This document shows, in pieces, positions 51,501 to 61,167 of a stretch of DNA of 64,000 nucleotides (the first letter of the stretch is position 1; every line of letters starts with the position of its first letter). Below the pieces are notes generated by a model. It was not told where the DNA came from and searched no databases. It saw only the letters and a list, made by a program, of their open reading frames with translations. Both the position numbers and the translations under genes were made by a program. The DNA is from Kuschelorhynchus macadamiae (Eukaryota > Arthropoda > Insecta > Coleoptera > Curculionidae), in the NCBI GenBank assembly GCA_030620095.1, contig JAUTXW010001615.1, forward strand, positions 1,510,001-1,574,000. Direction: 5' to 3'.

Positions 51501-54500
51501 GTTTGAGGTTTACCGGAACACATCGTCCACTGATAATGTTATTCAGTATGCTTCAAGCTCTCCTTACACACATAAATTCGCCGCGTTCAATTCCTTTTTC
51601 TGTCAGTTGTGTAATTTACCATTGTCAAGGGAAGCGTTTAATAAGGAGCGTGATATTATAATGCAGATTGCTATGAATAACGGTTTTTCTTTGGAGTCCA
51701 TCACCAAATTATATTATAAATTTATAAACAAGTACAAAATGTCCTATACTGTCATACATTCTAAACTTAGCGATGAGACAAATTTTTTCAAGTGCATTAC
51801 TTTTTTCGGAAGTATTTCTCTCCAATTGGCAAAATTTTTTAAAAATATTAAAAATGTCAATATTTCATTCAAAACAGTAAATACTCTCAAGAGACATTTA
51901 GTAAGGACAAAGGAAACAACCGATAAGTTGTCCAGATCTGGGGTTTATGCACTAAATTGTAGCGAATGTTCCACGACCTATGTGGGACAAACAGGTCGAA
52001 AAATTTCCACAAGGGTGAGAGAACATTTAAGCCTTGTTAACAAATTCAGAAATACGGATGTAACTGAGACTATTTCAGCTTTTGCCAATCATTTGTTGAA
52101 GTCAGGTCATGAATTTTCCATTTCTGACGTTGATGTTTTACATGAATATCCGAAGGGGAAAAAGCTTGACCTTCTAGAAAAATGGAAATAACCAAAGCTA
52201 TAAAAAGTCCCATTCTCACTTGCGTTAACGATGTTTTTAATTTTGAACCAACCCTAATATTTAACAATTTAATGTAATAATAATTGTAGGCAACCTTCAT
52301 TTCATTCATTAATTCATAGAGTGAGAGTTTTTGTTTCTTTTCTTCGATTAGTCCAGTGGTCTGTGGGTGGTTGCCTCGGCGTCTCACTGGGGCGGTCTGG
52401 GTTTGATCCCTTTTAGAGACATGAATATTTTTTGATACTTTTTTAATATTTTAATTTGTTTATTCACGTGAGACTTAACCTCAGTTTAATATCCATCAAA
52501 TATGTATAAGTAGTTGTTTGTTTTGTTGTGCTTTAGTGTATTTTATTCTATTTGTAAGTTATTGTTTTAGGATTTGTGAGTATGATTATTTACTAAGGTT
52601 CTCTCTGTTGTTTGTGGGTCTGATGATGCTCGAAAGGGCGAAACACGTGTCATGTTTGTTGTGAATTGTAAAATTATAATTTAATGAGACCAAGACTTGG
52701 AGGAGTCTTTTTCTATATTTGTTCTTTTAGAAGAAGTATTAATCTGGTATTAAAGTTTGCAAATTTTATTTTTGTCTTGACTAGTTCAAATAATAAAAGG
52801 AGACCCATTCAAGAGACAGACACACTGTATATCTAACTAAATATAGATTAACAATAGATTATAAATGTAGGCATCTAACTTTTAATGTTTGCGTTTCTAT
52901 CCACACTTATTTTACAGTTTCCCTTTATTGTAAATTACTTAATAAATATATTATATAATCATTATTATTGAAATTATTAGAACAAAAAAAAGGGAACTAT
53001 TTGTTAAACACCTTGTGTATTCCCTGTATCATTTTATTTTCAGTTATATTGTTAATCTGTTGACAATATGCATTCGATAATAATTAAAATCTGCCAATTT
53101 CACTGGCTAATTAAATATCTTAACTATAAACTGATTAAATCTTTATATTTTTATATTCTAATATTTTGTATTTCAATTGTTTGTATGTCTTATAAGGCAA
53201 ATAAAAAGTTTTGAGTTGAAGTTTGAAGTTTTAATCTAGATTGTCAGATATTGCAATAGGTCATAAAAATTGTGTATTAAAATGCATGACCACTGTAATG
53301 TCAGCTATATACAAAAATGTCCGATACTTTTTTTAACAACACCCTATATATTATTACATTTTTGGATTCTATGGTTAATTCTAAGTGTTTTTAATAAGGG
53401 TACTATTTTCTTCAACTGTTTTTGATTTATTGATGTTTTGAAATGTGACCTTTTGCTTCTTTGAGCAGTCATAGCACCTGAACGGTAGGACCTAGAGCAA
53501 AATAACTTTCACATTCCTGTCTTAGTTTTTCTATCTTATGATGCCAGTCAAAACGGAAATTATTTTGCTACCTACTTAATTGAATATATTCATATGAAAT
53601 GCAGGTGATCACCTTACTTCAAATCATTGTAATAGCTTATCAAAAACTAAAATAGGAATGTGAAAGTTATTTTGCTCTAGGTCCAACCGTTTAGATGTAA
53701 TGACGGCTCAAAGAAGCAAAAATGTCAATTTTCACACATGAATAAATAAAAAACAGTTGAAGATAAACATATAGTACCCTTATTAAGAAACACTAAGAAC
53801 TGACCATAGAATCCAAAAATGTAATAATATATACGGTGTACAGTTTAAAAAACGCAACAGCCTTGGCGTAAGCCTTTTGTTTCTCATTCAATTGTTTTTT
53901 GTTACGATTTTCGAATTCTCCGAGCTAAAATACATTGATTGTCTATTTTGAATTTCTTGAGTAATACAGGGGAAGTCAAAAAAATCCGTTTTTCCTCCTC
54001 AATGGAAGACCCTGTACATTTAATTTTGATAAACATATCACAAATCCAGCAAAATTTGACTGTTTGTTTCAGTGCAATAAAGCTTTTAGTAAAACTTTGA
54101 GTATTTTAGATGTAGTCGAATATGAAACAAAAATTATTGGATTCTGAAATACGTCTTCACCCTGTATAAGTTTACTTTTACTTCTGCATACATTAGCTTT
54201 TAATTAAAAATATTCTAAGCGGCTGACCTATTTGAATACATATTAAGTATTTAAAATAAAAAATTTGCGTAAAATATGGAAAATGCAAAATTTCAACTTC
54301 GTCACCATGTATATCAAAAACTAGCCGCAGGATTTAGTTGTGGCCATGAAAACTTTTTACCAGGTGAGCTACAACATCAGATTTTCATAAAAATTAACTG
54401 GAAGCAATTTTCTATAAGGGATGGGCGGGGTCCTTTAGCCCCAGGACGCGTTGAAATTTTTCAGATTTGTTTGCGACTTCTTTGCGTTTTGTTACATTTG

Positions 54501-57500
54501 AGGGTCTACATTCTAATTTTCCAGGGGTTCATCCAATAAGTGACTAAACCAATAACAAACAAAATTATAGTACGTCATTTCTACGTACCTAACTCAAGAG
54601 TCGTGATTATTCACGTACATACGTCACAAAATCAATAAGCAAAAAGATACGTAAATCGCTTGTAAAAAAATCGAAAACACTCAAAGATGAGCACGTTGGA
54701 AAAAACGGGATGTAGATTGGCAGTACTTAAAATATGAAATTTGACTATCGCAGTGAGTATCCGGTTTGGTCAAGAACAAGACAACAAGGTACAAGAAAAT
54801 TCTAGTACTGTTTACCTATTTACAGGTAATTAATTTATTTATTTTTTTTATTTATTTGAATGTATATAATATACTAATGGAAAATAAATGTTACATAACT
54901 CAATTTTGATAAAATTTCATTGTTTAAATTTAACGTTAAAATTTAAAAAAAATTAAATTTTTAAAGAGTTGTTTAAATTAATATTTTCTATATTAATCGC
55001 TAAAAAATGAAAGTTTTATATTTTAAAGAGCCCCTACAAAAAGAACAAAAACTACTCTACAAAATAATGTTCATCCTAATGTACTTAATGAGTATTATTG
55101 CTCTGTTGCAGCAAAATATAATAAAAAACATCAGAGAATTTGATGCTTTTGGATACTGACCAACTAGACATTTTGGAAAAAGTCCAAAAACAAAAATGCA
55201 GCGGGTCTTGATCGTATGTCAATAAAAATATTTGAAAACTTACCCACTATTGATTTTTGCGGTTTGATTAAATGTATAAATAGTAATTTTTAAAGAGGAT
55301 ATTTTCCAGACTGCCTTTAGATAGGTAGTAATGCCAATACATAAAGGAGGCGAGGTAGAATGTCCTTCAAACTTTCGTCCAATATCACTATTACCTACAC
55401 TCTCAAAAATAATAAAAAGTCGTTAAAAACGTGTCATTGCTCACTTAACAAAATTTCGTCTCCTAAGTGTAAATCTGTTTGGCTTTCAACACTCAAAACG
55501 TACCAGATATTCTCCATGAAACCTTATTGCAAAGGTATCATCTACATCTCTAAACCTCTCCATGAAACCTTATTGCAAAGGTATCATCTACATCTCTAAA
55601 CCAATATTTAGGTTGTAAAGGTGCAGAGCTTAAAGCAATTTCTTCGAAAGCCTGTCTAAAGATGTTCGCTACCAGCGGAGACCCCATTTCGAGGCCCGAG
55701 GTTTGCTCCTAAAAGGTCCTTTTTATGTTGAAATATGTCAGAAATTATAGAAATTGAATCGTCAATAGGTACATTTGCATAGACAGATACAACATCAAAA
55801 CGGACTAAAATATCGGGATCTAAAGTAAAATCTTAAGCTTATTTACCAAATGTTTAGAATTTTTAATATTAGAATTAGATCATCCTGTAAGGGATTTAAG
55901 ATATTGGCTAATTATTTACCTATTTAGTAAGATGGCGAACCTATTGCACTGACTAAAAAAGAAATCGTTTCCTTAATGTATGATATCATAGATAGCATTA
56001 CAATGTATTGTATAGGTCAGTGTTAAATGACGACAAAAACTTTTAAAACCTTAAATAAAACAATATCATATAACTGAACTTGTTAATAATAAAACGATCA
56101 CTGATTCTTTTTTTTTTGTTATTTAGACAAAAATACCAACTTTAATTTATTTTGGGCAAGTATTTAATGAAGTTGAAGATATAAAATACGCTAGCTTGCA
56201 CACTGACAGTACCTTACAAGATGGTATGGATGATGTTCTGTATCCATACAGTTAGCTTTGGTATTAAAACAAGGAACTTCTACTATTAGTGGAATTATTG
56301 TTGGGATGTGTGATTAAATAAAAAGATTATTGAATATGAATTTCCCTTTCTAGAAAAATTGTATTCTGGTTTGAACGATCAAGATATAGTTGCGGCGGTT
56401 TTTCGCAATTACTCCAAGGCTTTTGACTGTGTAGATCATGAAATTCTCCTCAAAAAGTTAAAGCGTCATGAATTCCAGGGCAGCTGCTACTGGTTTAAAT
56501 CATATTTAACAAATCGGAATTAGTTAGTTAGTACCATTTCTTATGGGGTGCAACAAGAATCTGTCTTGGGTCCCATTTTATTCCTATTATATATTAAAGG
56601 AGCAGAGCTTAAAGTAATTTCCTCGAAAGCCTACATAAAGATGTTCGCTACCACGGGAGATTGCGGAGACCCCATGTCGACGCCCGAGGTTTGCTCATAA
56701 AAGGTCATTTTTATGCTGAAATATGTCAGAAATTATAGAAATTCAATCGTCAATAGGCACATTTGTATACAGAGATACAACATCAAAACGGACTGAAATA
56801 TCACCGGGATCTAAAGTAAAGTCTTAAGCTTTTTTACAGAATGTTTAGAGTTTTAATATTAAAATTAGATCATCCTGTAAAGAAGTTTAAGATTAACGCT
56901 TAAATTTAACTTTCTAAACTAATCTTTACCCTCGTTTTTACATATCAGATGCACATGGATAATGGTAATAACTTGAAATGTATTAACTACATAAATAATC
57001 TTAATGAAAAGGTTGCAAGTTATTCCGTTCGTATTGTTTCTTAGACTAATTGCATTTGCATTTGTTAATTCATACCTAACTTACGGTATAGCCTTTTGTG
57101 GTTACTACAGCCAAAAACTTTTTAATTCTACTTTTGTTTTGTAAAAACGGGCTGTTCTTTACATATGCAAAGCTAGGGCCCGAGACCATTGCAAACCACT
57201 TTTTGTGAGATATAAAATTTTAACACTTGCTTGCCTCTCCATACTCGAATCTGTAATAAATGTAGCTTAAAGGCAAAAGCATGTTATAATTTGCACGAAT
57301 TTTACGATGATAGATTGTAAGTATACCAGAATATTTTGGTTTTTTTTGTGTTCTTTGGCTAAAAACAGTAAAGTATATATGAGTTTGACATTTCTTGAAT
57401 AATAGAAGATATTTTAAACAATACAAAAGACTAAAAGTCGGCGAATGTAGGAACCGCTATTTTGCTAAATTTTGAATTAGTGGTTCCTATTACAAAAACA

Positions 57501-57896
57501 AAATGCTATTCCATTTATTGCAATTTGTTTCTTATTTTCATGAGTATGTAAGGCTCGTTAGATTTTTTTATACCGGGTTTAATATTTTTTATGTTTGACT
57601 GACTGAAAGTCTAAGATTTAAGTATAACGTTCCCTTCCCCCCAAGCAGCCCCCCACAAAAGTATTAGCCTCACTCGGCGATGATTTATTTTGATTATCAC
57701 CCATGATCGGAAAATAGTCAGTTTTATTCAGTAAAATTTGTTTGTAAAAATCGTACACCTATGAATGTTATGAACTCGTCGTTTTTTGCTTACCTTTTTT
57801 ACATGCCATTCTTTTACCCACTGAAATTTCCATTGTGTTTTTGACTTCCATACTCCTTCTGGAATATCAGAACGGGAAATGTGCGTAGAATAGTGT
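39446..57896 (-). CDS. Gene 2: second Trp/Lys-repeat secreted-type gene, 3' end (two exons seen)
   Basis: Two minus-strand exons are visible: 57896-57794 (HYSTHISRSDIPEGVWKSKT then QWKFQWVKEWHVKK) and 39529-39446 (VFIPEWKKVWTPIEIKEWIP then LPNIPHK and a stop). Acceptors are CGATTTTAG and ATGTTTTAG, the donor AAG|GTAAGC; both junctions are GT-AG and the joint is phase 0. The joined text continues a W-K-x-x-W pattern without a break. The ending KVWTPIEIKEWIPLPNIPH corresponds to EIWKPVIIQEWFPSPDHHD of gene 1, so the two are probably paralogues arranged tail to tail. The 5' part, with start and signal peptide, lies beyond the window. The 18.3-kb intron consists almost wholly of transposons. Function is inferred only from composition: an extracellular structural, perhaps cuticular, protein. 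Confidence 0.7.
40273..40306. promoter_or_regulatory. Near-perfect palindrome upstream of transposase 2
   Basis: tggggcagactgagac and gtctcagtgtgcccca match as inverted copies at 15 of 16 positions, 54 bp before the ATG at 40361. The arms repeat the terminal motif. The position and build match the palindrome of element 1. Confidence 0.55.
40361..42468 (+). pseudogene. pogo/Tigger transposase 2, first catalytic Asp deleted
   Basis: Exon 1 (40361-40506: MARNRKRKTNIGTFSENQMK...) carries the HTH region (PLRKAAEQRGVSFQTLAR). A 57-bp GT-AG intron leads to exon 2 at 40564. The CENP-B-type part reads LEWMRGFLKRHPTLSIRQPE. At about 40972 the frame shifts: RVW is followed directly by ETTVQKPKKVIACKG, so the NLDETG-type block with the first catalytic Asp is missing through a small deletion. 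The rest is intact: LLLLDNHESHLS and LQPLDVGVYFSFK carry the other two Asp. A Ser-rich linker then leads to a C-terminal domain (GDYVVVKFAGKKSVRYFVGK; DIVMILPVPTLFG) seen in several insect pogo-like proteins. The long C-terminal frame is still open. Confidence 0.88.
42473..42533. promoter_or_regulatory. Subterminal inverted repeats of pogo element 2
   Basis: gtcttactgtgtaccaca and tggggtacagtaagaca are inverted copies, with tctcactgtataccaca between them. They are variants of the terminal motif, about 190 bp from the right end. Confidence 0.5.
42830..43080. repeat. 0.5-kb repeat family, 5' part of a unit
   Basis: Starts with the hairpin cttccctcgtaaaagggaag, then taatcgtgatttaga, the ccgtcggtctgtctgtctgt run and aaatccaaaatggccg. 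The same hairpin start is seen at 58070 (cctccctcataaaagggaag). Confidence 0.85.
43081..43417. other. Intronic DNA, nothing recognised
   Basis: No coding or repeat signal was seen between the 0.5-kb repeat and the foldback element. Confidence 0.4.
43808..43990 (+). pseudogene. Decayed second copy of the transposase N-terminal exon
   Basis: The plus strand reads DEEKSDNLRIAYENNENTQA and TRTEI, which aligns with DEERCDILRIFYKNNNNACA and ARREY of the working copy at 45708-45471. It lies where the left arm extends beyond the inverted repeat, so the arms once included part of the gene. Confidence 0.6.
44091..44532. mobile_element. Nested MITE, 442 bp
   Basis: acacagcgtcaaaaaacttg at the left end and its inverse at the right. 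The inverted repeats extend about 45 bp with high identity and weakly to about 85 bp (ttcagtaataaat/atttattactcaag). There is no coding capacity. aaaaactaca occurs just left of the element and again 10 bp right of it, but a clean target duplication is not evident. Confidence 0.75.
44590..45708 (-). CDS. Tc/mariner-like transposase (DD~40D), two exons
   Basis: Exon 1 (45708-45471) encodes a DUF4817-type HTH region: MHYTDEERCDILRIFYKNNN and ARREYQRLFPMRAIPSRKTF. A 63-bp GT-AG intron (45470-45408) joins to exon 2 (45407-44590), which continues ENPNAALKDASIFFNKSIFK, then KVLWSDECAFSTAG (Asp 1), IIWQQDGAPPHNVFAV (Asp 2) and IRWPPNSPDLTPLDSFLWG (Asp 3), 40 residues after Asp 2. A roughly 75-residue tail follows to the stop. 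I see no stop or shift in the spliced frame, so it may still be intact, about 352 residues. Similar proteins are often annotated as Tc3-like in insects. Confidence 0.82.
46085..46676. other. Intronic DNA, nothing recognised
   Basis: No known motif. It includes a GC-richer patch (ggttccggagttagggggcg) of unknown origin. Confidence 0.4.
46678..50085 (+). pseudogene. LINE (Jockey/CR1-type), nearly complete ORF2, frameshifted
   Basis: The endonuclease begins KLVVCHLNIQSISNKIDILE, then MCITEHWLTLG and CCYRPPSGSIDIF; a shift near 47315 moves it to SSSIIDYVATNI. The linker (EGWYNEDLSNIKNNLDRLFW) and RT follow: KIKNSAGFDDLNVKIIKNII, a shift near 48420, FSKIFERLVYNKIL, VTIFFDLSIAFDTINK (motif A), GVPQGSVLGSLLF (motif B), TMYADDTTIVVEA (catalytic). 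The C-terminal part ends near 49632. The 3' end at about 50055-50085 is a (TATTC)n tail. A possible earlier start (MIDLDVASVLSDVVEHVVRA) at 46678 is stopped. At least two frameshifts and one stop inactivate it. Confidence 0.85.
50086..50689. other. Intronic DNA, nothing recognised
   Basis: AT-rich, without motif. Confidence 0.4.
50690..51000. repeat. 0.5-kb repeat family, 3' part of a unit
   Basis: Contains tatgaattgaaaatggcgga, acaaaatggcagcttaataa, cagcctgcaaaacatattta and gtaatcgtgaaaaaatgacc, in family order. Confidence 0.8.
51318..51350 (-). ncRNA. Hammerhead-like core in the left arm
   Basis: Minus strand: CUGAUGA (51350-51344), bulged U, GCUC-GAAA-GGGC, GAAA (51330-51327), then the palindrome ACACGUGU and C17. 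Stem I pairing is poor. Confidence 0.5.
51430..52191 (+). pseudogene. PLE C-terminal coding region: RT end plus GIY-YIG nuclease
   Basis: 253 open codons, but the RT core and the YVDD motif are missing at the 5' side, so the frame is a truncated remnant. It starts with the post-catalytic RT part (LPFLDLLLSRKHSRIEFEVY; RNTSSTDNVIQYAS), then a linker (NNGFSLESITKLYYKFINKY). The GIY-YIG nuclease reads YALNCSECSTTYVGQTGRKI, STRVREHLSLVNKF and FANHLLKSGHEFSI, with the YVGQTGR signature and the downstream Arg and His. The GIY-YIG domain nicks target DNA in PLE transposition. The piece between inverted arms without an RT core suggests a 5'-truncated insertion next to an inverted copy of the terminus. 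Confidence 0.85.
52620..52652 (+). ncRNA. Hammerhead-like core in the right arm
   Basis: CUGAUGA (52620-52626), bulged U, GCUC (52628-52631), GAAA loop, GGGC (52636-52639), GAAA (52640-52643), palindromic ACACGUGU and C17 at 52651. Core complete; stem I weak (only the first pairs form). Confidence 0.5.
52724..53337. other. Intronic DNA, nothing recognised
   Basis: AT-rich, without motif. Confidence 0.4.
53338..53840. mobile_element. Foldback MITE with ~210-bp inverted repeats
   Basis: acaccctatatattattaca begins the left arm, and its inverse, tgtaataatatatacggtgt, closes the right. Pairing continues through ttttggattctatggt, aataagggtacta, tgcttctttgag and gacctagagcaaaataactt, leaving a centre of about 80 bp. 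The ends resemble those of mariner-type elements. No coding sequence. Confidence 0.85.
53841..54985. other. Intronic DNA, possible mariner-type relics
   Basis: A few accctgtac words are present but no pairable ends. The open frame at 54276-54539 has no recognisable domain and is likely chance. Confidence 0.35.
55514..55960 (-). pseudogene. PLE RT fragment with duplicated catalytic block
   Basis: Minus strand: DPDILVRFDVVSVYANVPID, SISIISDIFQHKKDL, then in a shifted frame EQTSGLEMGSPLVANIF, RQAFEEIALSSAPLQPKYWF and RDVDDTFAIRF. The last block, around the catalytic VDD, is present twice through a 43-bp direct repeat at 55514-55600. It lies in antisense orientation between LINE pieces. Confidence 0.75.
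56590..56900 (-). pseudogene. Second copy of the same PLE RT fragment
   Basis: The nucleotide text closely follows 55615-55900 (ggagcagagcttaaagtaat, gatgttcgctaccac, cccgaggtttgctcataaaa, gtcagaaattatagaaattc) in the same orientation. It has an extra insert near 56665. Either two insertions of one family or a local duplication. Confidence 0.75.
57481..57793. other. Intron of gene 2 next to its exon, nothing recognised
   Basis: No transposon or coding signal. It ends at the donor GTAAGC (minus strand) of exon 57896-57794. Confidence 0.4.
57794..57896 (-). other. Gene 2 internal exon
   Basis: 103 bp on the minus strand between CGATTTTAG and AAG|GTAAGC: one base completing a split codon plus 34 codons (SRSDIPEGVWKSKTQWKFQW, VKEWHVKK). 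Four Trp and several Lys match the composition of gene 1. It is the only non-transposon coding signal in this part. Confidence 0.65.
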
Positions 57897-58069
57897 CTAA
57901 AATCGAGAAAAATACATATAGTAACACAACGCAATATCTCTTTTTTTTTAAATATACATGGTGTCCACAAAAGAACAAGTATAAACCTGTTTTAACTTAA
58001 AATATAAATAAAAAATCTCTATGCTTAAACAACAAATTAGATAGGTAACCTCTAGGAAAATGTCACTAT

Positions 58070-58850
58070 TTTTACCTCCCTCATAAAAGGGAAGTATTGT
58101 GATCGTGAAAAAATCACCCTGCGATATTTTTTTTGATCTTTGCCTTTCAGGGTCCCTAGATGACGAAAAACATATTTTCTCGATTCTGTCGGTCTATCTG
58201 TCAGTCGGTCTGTCTGGTTGCTGCATTGCTAAAAAACTTACCTACTCGACTTCAAAATTTGGGTCAAAAATTAAGAGTCATATGGGGATGACCTGGTAAC
58301 CTTTTGGTAAAAATCCAATATGGTAAAACAAAATGGAGGCCTAGTGAAAAAGTGCTTATCGAAGTTATCTCAAACTTTGTACAGAATTCAAGTATTATGT
58401 AGGAATCAATTGGTAAAATTTTCGTACGAATCCAAGATGGCGTAACAAAATGGTGGCTAAATAAAATATTTAAAAATTCAGCCTGAAAAAACTACTTAAT
58501 GAATTGATTTCAAATAGTGCGCCATAACTAATTGTAGTATAGAGATGAACTAGTAAAAATGTGGTACTAATTCAAGATGGCGGAACAAAATGGCGGCCAA
58601 ATAAAAAATTTTTAATCTGAAAAAATCACCTTCTCACGTTTCATATCTTCGCGTTTTGGCGTCCCTAGATGCCAAAGAATATGTTTTCTAAATTCCGTAG
58701 GTACATCTGTCGGTTTGTCTGTCTGTCTGTCGGTTTGTCTGTCTGTCTGTCATTTCGCCGCATAGCTTAAAAACTATTTTTCAGATTGACTTCAAATTTT
58801 TTGGTTAAAATCCAATATGCCGGAACAAGTTGGCGGCCTAGTGAAACGGT
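58070..58850. repeat. 0.5-kb repeat family, about 1.5 tandem units
   Basis: Blocks start at 58075 (cctccctcataaaagggaag) and repeat with gtccctagatgacgaaaaac near 58151 and gtccctagatgccaaagaat near 58658, a period of about 507 bp. A LINE fragment follows directly. Confidence 0.85.
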
Positions 58851-60129
58851 AAAATTGATTAACATAATTGATGATATTTTGCGGGCTTCTGATAAAAAGA
58901 TGCTGGTATGTTGGTTCTTTTGGATTTTTCGAAAGCTTTCGATACGATTATTCATGATTTGTTGGTCGTTAAATTAAAATACTATGGGTTTTTAACCGAA
59001 TCTCCTTATCTTGTACAGTCTTACTTATCTAACAGACTTCAAACTATATTTTCTGGTAACTCGAACTTGATATTCTAATCAAGCTCAAATCTTTCCATGA
59101 GTACAACAGTGTTCAATTTTCTGTCCCTTACTCTTTATTATTTATACATTTGATATTTTGCAGTCCCTATTATATTGAAGGGTCCCAGCATTCGCTGATG
59201 ACACCCAACTATATTGCCACTTTGATGTTACGAAACAAGTCGAAATTGGGTCATTTATAAATCAAGTTTTAGAAACTTTAAATGAACTTTAGCAAAAACA
59301 TAATCTGCTCTTAAATCATAACAAATCTTGGGTATTATTATTTGGAAATAAAAATAAAACTGATCTTTTGAAGCTCAAGCTTAGCATAAACATTAATGAA
59401 GTTAGGCTAGAGTTTGTTGATGTTGCAAAAAATTTGGGATTACTCTTGGACACTCAGCTTAGATGTAAAGGAATAAAGAAAGCAAGTGCCGAATTCAAGA
59501 AATTCAAAACGCATGCACACGTTTCGTTTGCAGTGCAGGGAAATTCGGGCACGTGTCACATTTATATCGTGACGTTGGTTGGCTAAAAATGGAATCCCGC
59601 AGAACTCTTTTTTTTCACTATTTTGGTTAAGATTATTATCGACCCTGCCTCTCCTGTCTCTGTTAAGGAGCGACTAATTTTTCACTCGGATGTGCATACG
59701 GTTGATACTAGAAATGGAACTAAATATTTGGCGAAATTTTTCTTATAGCGCAGTTAGATATTACAATTCTGTACCAGCTGAATTTCTTCATTTAAACATA
59801 AATTCATTTAAAAACAAATTTAAAAAATTTTTGTTAAATTTACAAAGGTCAAATACTATTTTTGTTTAATTATGACAACTCAAAAGAGATATTAATATAT
59901 TTATTAGCATTATTCTTTTTTTTATTTTAAATTTTTCTTTAAATAATTTTTTTTTAATTCTGACTTCACAATGTGTAGGAATGTATTAAATTTAGCAGTG
60001 TGACGAGACGGTATTCGGTTCAATGGGGTAGCTATAACAGCTGGACCGTGCCGAGTGTCGGCTTACTTTCATTTTTTATTGGTAAAAACTTATTTTTTTC
60101 CTAAAATAAGACATTTATTATATTATTAC

Positions 60130-60160
<31 letters not shown>
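58845..60160 (+). pseudogene. LINE fragment related to 2132-4021, decayed
   Basis: LINIIDDILRASDKKML, then LDFSKAFDTIIHDLLVVKLK (motif A), VQSYLSNRLQTIFSG, a degraded motif B, ADDTQLYCHFDV (motif C region), LLFGNKNKTDLLKLK and DVAKNLGLLLDTQLR. The phrases match the same segments at 2132-4021 (LLFGNKNILNEIK; SAKSLGLVLDSHPRF), so both copies are one family. The 3' end is a (TTA)n tail at 60120-60160. Several stops and shifts. Confidence 0.8.
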
Positions 60161-60162
<2 letters not shown>

Positions 60163-60468
60163 AAAACCTCCAGAAAGGACTTTAATTCAATTAGTCAAAC
60201 TGAGACGTTATTGGGTTATTTAAATAATGAATATTTTATTTATTCAATATCTTTTTCTGCAAAAAGAAAAGAAGTGTGATATCCTCATTAACCAGCCCAA
60301 AGAACTCTCTGAGATCATCTTCTAGCATCAAAACTTTTTTTCTGGGCTAAATTTAAGGAATATGTAGAACATTTTCCTACAAATGATTTTGATAAAGTTA
60401 CACGAACCTATAACTTTTTTAAGAAACAAAAGTTTAAAATAAGTTGTGTGTTATTTATGACAGAAAAC
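60161..60468. other. Unassigned DNA
   Basis: It begins aaaaaacctccagaaaggac, which resembles the PLE terminal text at 7845, but no cgtttcg motif follows, so no firm call. Confidence 0.3.
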
Positions 60469-60700
60469 AGTGGCGGCTCTTCGATAGGGTCATTTGGTCA
60501 ATGACCCCCCAAAAATATTTCAGAAAATAAACTATTCCTTTGACCGTCCCTCCTAATATAGTCGAATGCGGTCTTATCGTGCGGGTCCAAAGGTTACCAA
60601 CATTATGAATCAAATCAGAAAACACAGTGAATACCAAAATGTTATGTGATTCTTTTATCGAGCTATTAAATCTCGATGGGCTATTTACAAATATACAGGG
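60469..60700. mobile_element. Possible hAT-type terminal region
   Basis: cagtggcggctcttcgatag followed by atgaccccccaaaaatattt resembles the terminal repeats of hAT elements in insects. No transposase or matching second end was seen. Confidence 0.4.
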
Positions 60701-61159
<459 letters not shown>

Positions 61160-61167
61160 CATAATAC

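Larger units (their letters stand above)
51250..52723 (+). mobile_element. PLE with inverted ~180-bp terminal repeats
   Basis: The arm 51250-51429 (aacaaatatagaaaaagact ... acaaatagaataaaat) returns inverted at 52540-52723. Between them is a 5'-truncated PLE coding piece. Each arm has the word cgaaagggcgaaacacgtgt with a hammerhead-like motif. Inverted as well as direct terminal repeats are known for PLEs. Confidence 0.85.
55140..57480 (+). pseudogene. LINE (Jockey-superfamily), interrupted and decayed
   Basis: Plus-strand pieces lie in the right order: AAGLDRMSIKIFENLPTIDF and NFRPISLLPTLSKIIK (55190-55430), FGFQHSKRTR (to about 55512); IVAAVFRNYSKAFDCVDHEI (motif A) and GVQQESVLGPILFLLYI (motif B) at 56370-56590; then FVNSYLTYGIAFCGYYSQKL, RAVLYICKARARDHCKPLFV and YKILTLACLSILESVI (57060-57260). 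Two PLE pieces on the opposite strand separate them. Stops and shifts are frequent. Confidence 0.75.

Noticed and set aside
54276..54539. 87-codon open frame as a small gene
   Set aside because: No domain, no splice or promoter context; the region looks like mariner-type relics.
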